Positions 5,772-8,498 of a stretch of DNA of 8,498 nt are shown in pieces. The DNA is from DATGLE01 sp035294325 (GTDB lineage Bacteria; Chloroflexota; Ktedonobacteria; Ktedonobacterales; Ktedonobacteraceae). The position numbers and the translations under genes are program-made. Under the pieces are notes generated by a model. That model ran no database searches and had not been told where the DNA came from. It saw only the letters and a program-made list of their open reading frames with translations. Numbering within the stretch: position 1 is the first letter of the stretch; each line of letters starts with the position of its first letter. Location: NCBI GenBank assembly GCA_035294325.1, contig DATGLE010000253.1, positions 1-8,498 of the forward strand, read 5' to 3'.

Positions 5772-6920
5772 ATGGCCGTGCTTCATGTCAGCGAGGACGA
5801 ACGGGCGCTGATTGCAGCGATTCGCGAGATAGCGCAGGAACGGGTAGCGCCACGAGCCGCCGAAATCGATCACACGGGCGAATTTCCCTGGGATATGAAG
5901 GAACTGCTGGCGCAGCAGGATATCCTGGCGATGCCCTTTCCCGCCGCATACGGCGGCATCGGGGCGAGCGAGCAGGCGATTGTAATGGCGATAGAAGAAC
6001 TTGCGCGCTGCTGCGTGACGACGAGCTTACTGCTGGCAGTGCAGCAGCTGGGTTCTATGCCGATCCTGCTGGCGGGAAGCGAGGAGCAGAAGCGCAAATA
6101 TTTTCCGCGCCTGGCGAGCGGTGAATGGCTCACCGCTTTTGGTCTGACCGAGGCGGGTTCCGGCTCGGACGCGGCGGCGATGCGGACCTTCGCCGTGCGC
6201 AGGGGCGATACTTACGTCCTCAACGGCGCGAAACGCTTTATTACCAATGGTGGCCTCGCTCAAGTCACCTCCGTATTTGCCATCACTGACCGCGAGAAGG
6301 GCACGCGCGGTATCAGCGCCTTTATCGTCGAGAAGGACTTTCCCGGCTTTTCCGTGGGGCGGATCGAGGATAAGATGGGCATCAAGGGATCGCAGACCGC
6401 CGAACTGATCTTCACCGATTGCGAGGTGCCCGCTGAAAATTTGATCGGGCGCGAGGGCGATGGCTTCAAAATCGCGATGATGACGCTGGATCGCACCCGC
6501 CCGGGCATCGGCGCTCAGGCCGTGGGGATCGCACAGGGCGCGCTCGACCTGGCGGTGAGCTACGCGAAGCAGCGCGTCCAGTTCGGCAGGCCGATAGCAG
6601 AGAACCAGGGCATCCAGTTCATGCTCGCCGACATGGCGACGAAGGTTGAGGCCAGCCGCCTGCTCGTCTATAACGTGGCCGAGATGATCGATAATGGCGA
6701 GCAGAACTTCAGCCACTATTCGGCAATGGCGAAAATGTTCGCCTCCGATAAGGCCATGGAAGTCACCAGCGACGCGATCCAGATCCTCGGCGGCTACGGC
6801 TATATGAAAGAGTATCCCGCTGAACGCATGATGCGCGACGCCAAGATCACGCAGATCTACGAGGGCACCAACCAGATCCAGCGCCTGGTCATCGCCCGCG
6901 CGCTGCTCTCGGGATCGTAG
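5772..6920 (+). CDS. Acyl-CoA dehydrogenase, short/medium-chain type
   Basis: A 382-aa FAD-dependent acyl-CoA dehydrogenase of normal length for the family. It oxidises an acyl-CoA to the trans-2-enoyl-CoA and passes electrons to electron-transferring flavoprotein in the cytoplasm. Seen: an N-terminal helical domain (about 1-115), the signature GLTEAGSGSD (124-133) at the start of the beta domain, and the C-terminal helical domain with RVQFGRPIAENQGIQFMLAD (268-287), the flavin/CoA region ILGGYGYMKEYPAERMMRDA (338-357) and IYEGTNQIQ, whose Glu364 is the expected catalytic base for short- and medium-chain enzymes. DRTRPGIGAQAVG (240-252) resembles the medium-chain (MCAD) pattern, so chain length is not settled. 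The start has GGAG 7 nt upstream. No thiolase, hydratase or ETF genes are in view. It is divergent from the ATPase gene and appears monocistronic. Confidence 0.95.
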   Translation: MAVLHVSEDERALIAAIREIAQERVAPRAAEIDHTGEFPWDMKELLAQQDILAMPFPAAYGGIGASEQAIVMAIEELARCCVTTSLLLAVQQLGSMPILLAGSEEQKRKYFPRLASGEWLTAFGLTEAGSGSDAAAMRTFAVRRGDTYVLNGAKRFITNGGLAQVTSVFAITDREKGTRGISAFIVEKDFPGFSVGRIEDKMGIKGSQTAELIFTDCEVPAENLIGREGDGFKIAMMTLDRTRPGIGAQAVGIAQGALDLAVSYAKQRVQFGRPIAENQGIQFMLADMATKVEASRLLVYNVAEMIDNGEQNFSHYSAMAKMFASDKAMEVTSDAIQILGGYGYMKEYPAERMMRDAKITQIYEGTNQIQRLVIARALLSGS

Positions 6921-7131
6921 CTATGCGTCAACCTGATGTACTTGTTTGTGTACGCTGGCGGCGCGCGCGGAAGAACCGCGCAGCGGTGAGCCGTCAGAAA
7001 GCTTGCACATGGCATTGATTATACTCTCACAACCCGCTTTTAATATCCGGCGTATATAAAGTAACGAAACAAGCAATGTGAGCTTGCCGCGAAGGTGCAA
7101 GAGACTGTAATCAGAAGAGAGGCACAAGCGA
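6921..7131. other. Spacer between the dehydrogenase and zinc-finger protein genes
   Basis: A 211-bp gap. It contains a GC hairpin, GCGCGG-AAGAA-CCGCGC (6965-6981), without a T-tract, so at best a weak or rho-assisted terminator. TATACT (7020-7025) and TATATAAA (7053-7060) are possible -10 elements for the next gene, but neither has a recognisable -35 at the right distance. No small gene is supported. Confidence 0.45.
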
Positions 7132-8498
7132 ATGGGTGACGAATACCAGGGCTATCCCAGCAATGGCGGGAAGCAGCCCAATCAAGATGATATAGATAAG
7201 CGTATCGAAGAGATCAAGCGTGTAGTCTTGCAGGGCGCCAGCGAGGCGCAGCAGCGTATCAAGCGCGTTGTAGATAAAGCGAGCGACTACTGGCAGCAGG
7301 CGCAGGCAACTCCCACTCCGCGCCAGCCGACCAGCGTTGAGGAGCATCGTATCCGCCAGCTTGCCAACCTGTGGAGCAACGAGAACTGGCGTGTTGCGCG
7401 CGAACTTGGCACTTATATGGATATTGTTTCCTTTGGGACCGATGAGGTATGGGAAGTGACGGTAGAGACACGCTGGGAGACGCGCGCAATGGAGACGGTG
7501 ACGGAGCCGTACAAGGGCCGGCCAGCGGGCGGCATCCCGAAACCCGTCCTCCCCGTCTGGGACTACGACCTGCCTCCGGTAAGCGGGCTGAAGGCGCCGC
7601 AGACGCGCACGCGCCTGGAGGGCAATGACGAGGTTGTGGGCTGCACGGTCTGCAATGGGACGGGCCATGTGCTCTGCTCCAACTGTAATGGGCGCGGCTG
7701 GGTGGTCTGCCCGGATTGCAAGGGGCGCACGAAGAAACGCTGCCCGACCTGTCGTGGCCGAGGCTACGTTGCCGACTGGTCGGGGAAAGCAAAGAAGCCC
7801 TTCTTCCAGCGCCAGGCCGAGAACGTTGCGAGTTCGGTAGGGGGCAAGGTCTCTGACGTGTTCGACACTATCCGCCAGCAGGGCGTGCCCATCCCCAACC
7901 CGGTTGATACTGACCCGGCGGCTAAAGGCCCGACGGTCCCCTGCCCCGACTGCATTAAGGGCGAGATCGATTGCACCTGCGGCAACGGCAAACGCGTGTG
8001 TTCAAGCTGCCAGGGAGCAAAGATGTCGCTCTGTAGCACATGCGGCGGCACGGGGAAGCAGGTGCGCCATCGCGAGATCGTGCGCCGCTTCGATCTGAAG
8101 ACGCAGACGCGCATCGTCGGCAACTGCCCTATCCCCACACAGCAATTGCTCAGGGCCAGCGGCGACCTGATCTACAATGCCGAGGTCAATGAGACGCTCC
8201 ATCCCGATGCGCCGCCGGAGAACGTGCCGCTGGATGTCTGGCGCGCGACGGTTGATCTGGTGCAGGCCGGGAGCCAGAACCAGGAGAAGTCGGGGAACGA
8301 TCCGCATGCCAGTTCGCGCGCGACCTTGCAGGTGGTCGAACTGGTGCGCATCCCGTACACCAGAGTCGACTATCGCTACTCCAATCAGAACTATGTCTTC
8401 TATGTCTACGATAGCGAGGGCAAGGAGAAATTCTATGCGGACCGCTATCCGGCGCGCTGGGATCGCATCGAGCGCCTGGTGAAGGCTATTACCGCCGA
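7132..8498 (+). CDS. DnaJ-type cysteine-cluster protein without a J domain (partial, 3' end outside window)
   Basis: From ATG 7132 a frame of 455 codons stays open to the window end. Upstream is GAGAGG, 9 nt from the ATG. Residues 1-18 are polar; 19-58 form an amphipathic, probably coiled-coil helix; 80-165 look like a mixed domain rich in Trp and charged residues. Two cysteine clusters follow. The first has four CxxC motifs at 171/174, 182/185, 193/196 and 204/207, each about 11 residues apart and often followed by xGxG, the pattern of the DnaJ central zinc domain. The second has 271/274, 281/283, 290/293 and 301/304, with one irregular CxC. A further domain (about 309-455) ends in aromatic-rich YRYSNQNYVFYVYDSEG. 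No J domain, signal peptide or membrane segment is seen. The layout recalls SSUH2-like proteins. It probably binds two pairs of zinc ions; partners and role are unknown. Confidence 0.85.
   Translation, partial: MGDEYQGYPSNGGKQPNQDDIDKRIEEIKRVVLQGASEAQQRIKRVVDKASDYWQQAQATPTPRQPTSVEEHRIRQLANLWSNENWRVARELGTYMDIVSFGTDEVWEVTVETRWETRAMETVTEPYKGRPAGGIPKPVLPVWDYDLPPVSGLKAPQTRTRLEGNDEVVGCTVCNGTGHVLCSNCNGRGWVVCPDCKGRTKKRCPTCRGRGYVADWSGKAKKPFFQRQAENVASSVGGKVSDVFDTIRQQGVPIPNPVDTDPAAKGPTVPCPDCIKGEIDCTCGNGKRVCSSCQGAKMSLCSTCGGTGKQVRHREIVRRFDLKTQTRIVGNCPIPTQQLLRASGDLIYNAEVNETLHPDAPPENVPLDVWRATVDLVQAGSQNQEKSGNDPHASSRATLQVVELVRIPYTRVDYRYSNQNYVFYVYDSEGKEKFYADRYPARWDRIERLVKAITA

Noticed and set aside
6027..6716. 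229-codon open frame on the minus strand
   Set aside because: It lies antisense within the acyl-CoA dehydrogenase gene, whose motifs are unambiguous.
7111..7668. 185-codon minus-strand frame with a hydrophobic end
   Set aside because: It is antisense to the zinc-cluster gene. The plus frame has SD, start and ordered cysteine motifs, while this one has none of these.

Overview
The window looks like chromosomal DNA from a GC-rich, transposon-bearing bacterium. Gene content points to Chloroflexota, probably the Ktedonobacteria: a full-length CDC48/p97-type double-ring AAA+ ATPase, a soluble GAF-PAS histidine kinase, a J-domain-less DnaJ-zinc-finger protein, and IS200/IS605 debris. This placement is inferred from protein style; no marker gene is present.

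Layout. (1) 1-270, minus: the left end of an IS200/IS605 element, with the first 59 codons of its Y1 transposase, a promoter that would give a nearly leaderless mRNA, and two hairpins. The element abuts the end of the next gene. (2) 298-2448, minus: a two-gene operon of an unrecognised 125-aa protein followed by a 587-aa GAF-PAS-HisKA-HATPase sensor kinase, with a clear -10 box upstream. (3) 2449-2837: a gene-free stretch with the operon promoter, an AT-rich segment, a composite triple hairpin (copy A) and a strong bidirectional terminator. (4) 2838-5435, minus: the 865-aa CDC48-like ATPase. (5) 5436-5771: a divergent intergenic region with a second composite hairpin (copy B), a 10-bp direct repeat, and candidate promoters facing each way. 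(6) 5772-6920, plus: a 382-aa acyl-CoA dehydrogenase. (7) 6921-7131: a short spacer with a GC hairpin and weak promoter-like sites. (8) 7132 to the window end, plus: a protein with two four-motif cysteine clusters, cut by the window edge.

The genes do not form one obvious pathway. The kinase and its small partner are probably a signalling unit whose response regulator is not in the window. The ATPase and the zinc-finger protein could both act in protein quality control, but nothing links them directly. The dehydrogenase has no beta-oxidation partners nearby.

The most unusual signal is non-coding. Two intergenic loci, about 2.9 kb apart on either side of the ATPase gene, share one architecture: a 17-nt GC-rich hairpin (7-3-7), then a 57-nt near-perfect palindrome, then a small GC hairpin. 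The two copies differ in sequence, yet each is perfectly self-complementary. This suggests a family of structured repeats, either REP/MITE-like elements or RNA hairpins.
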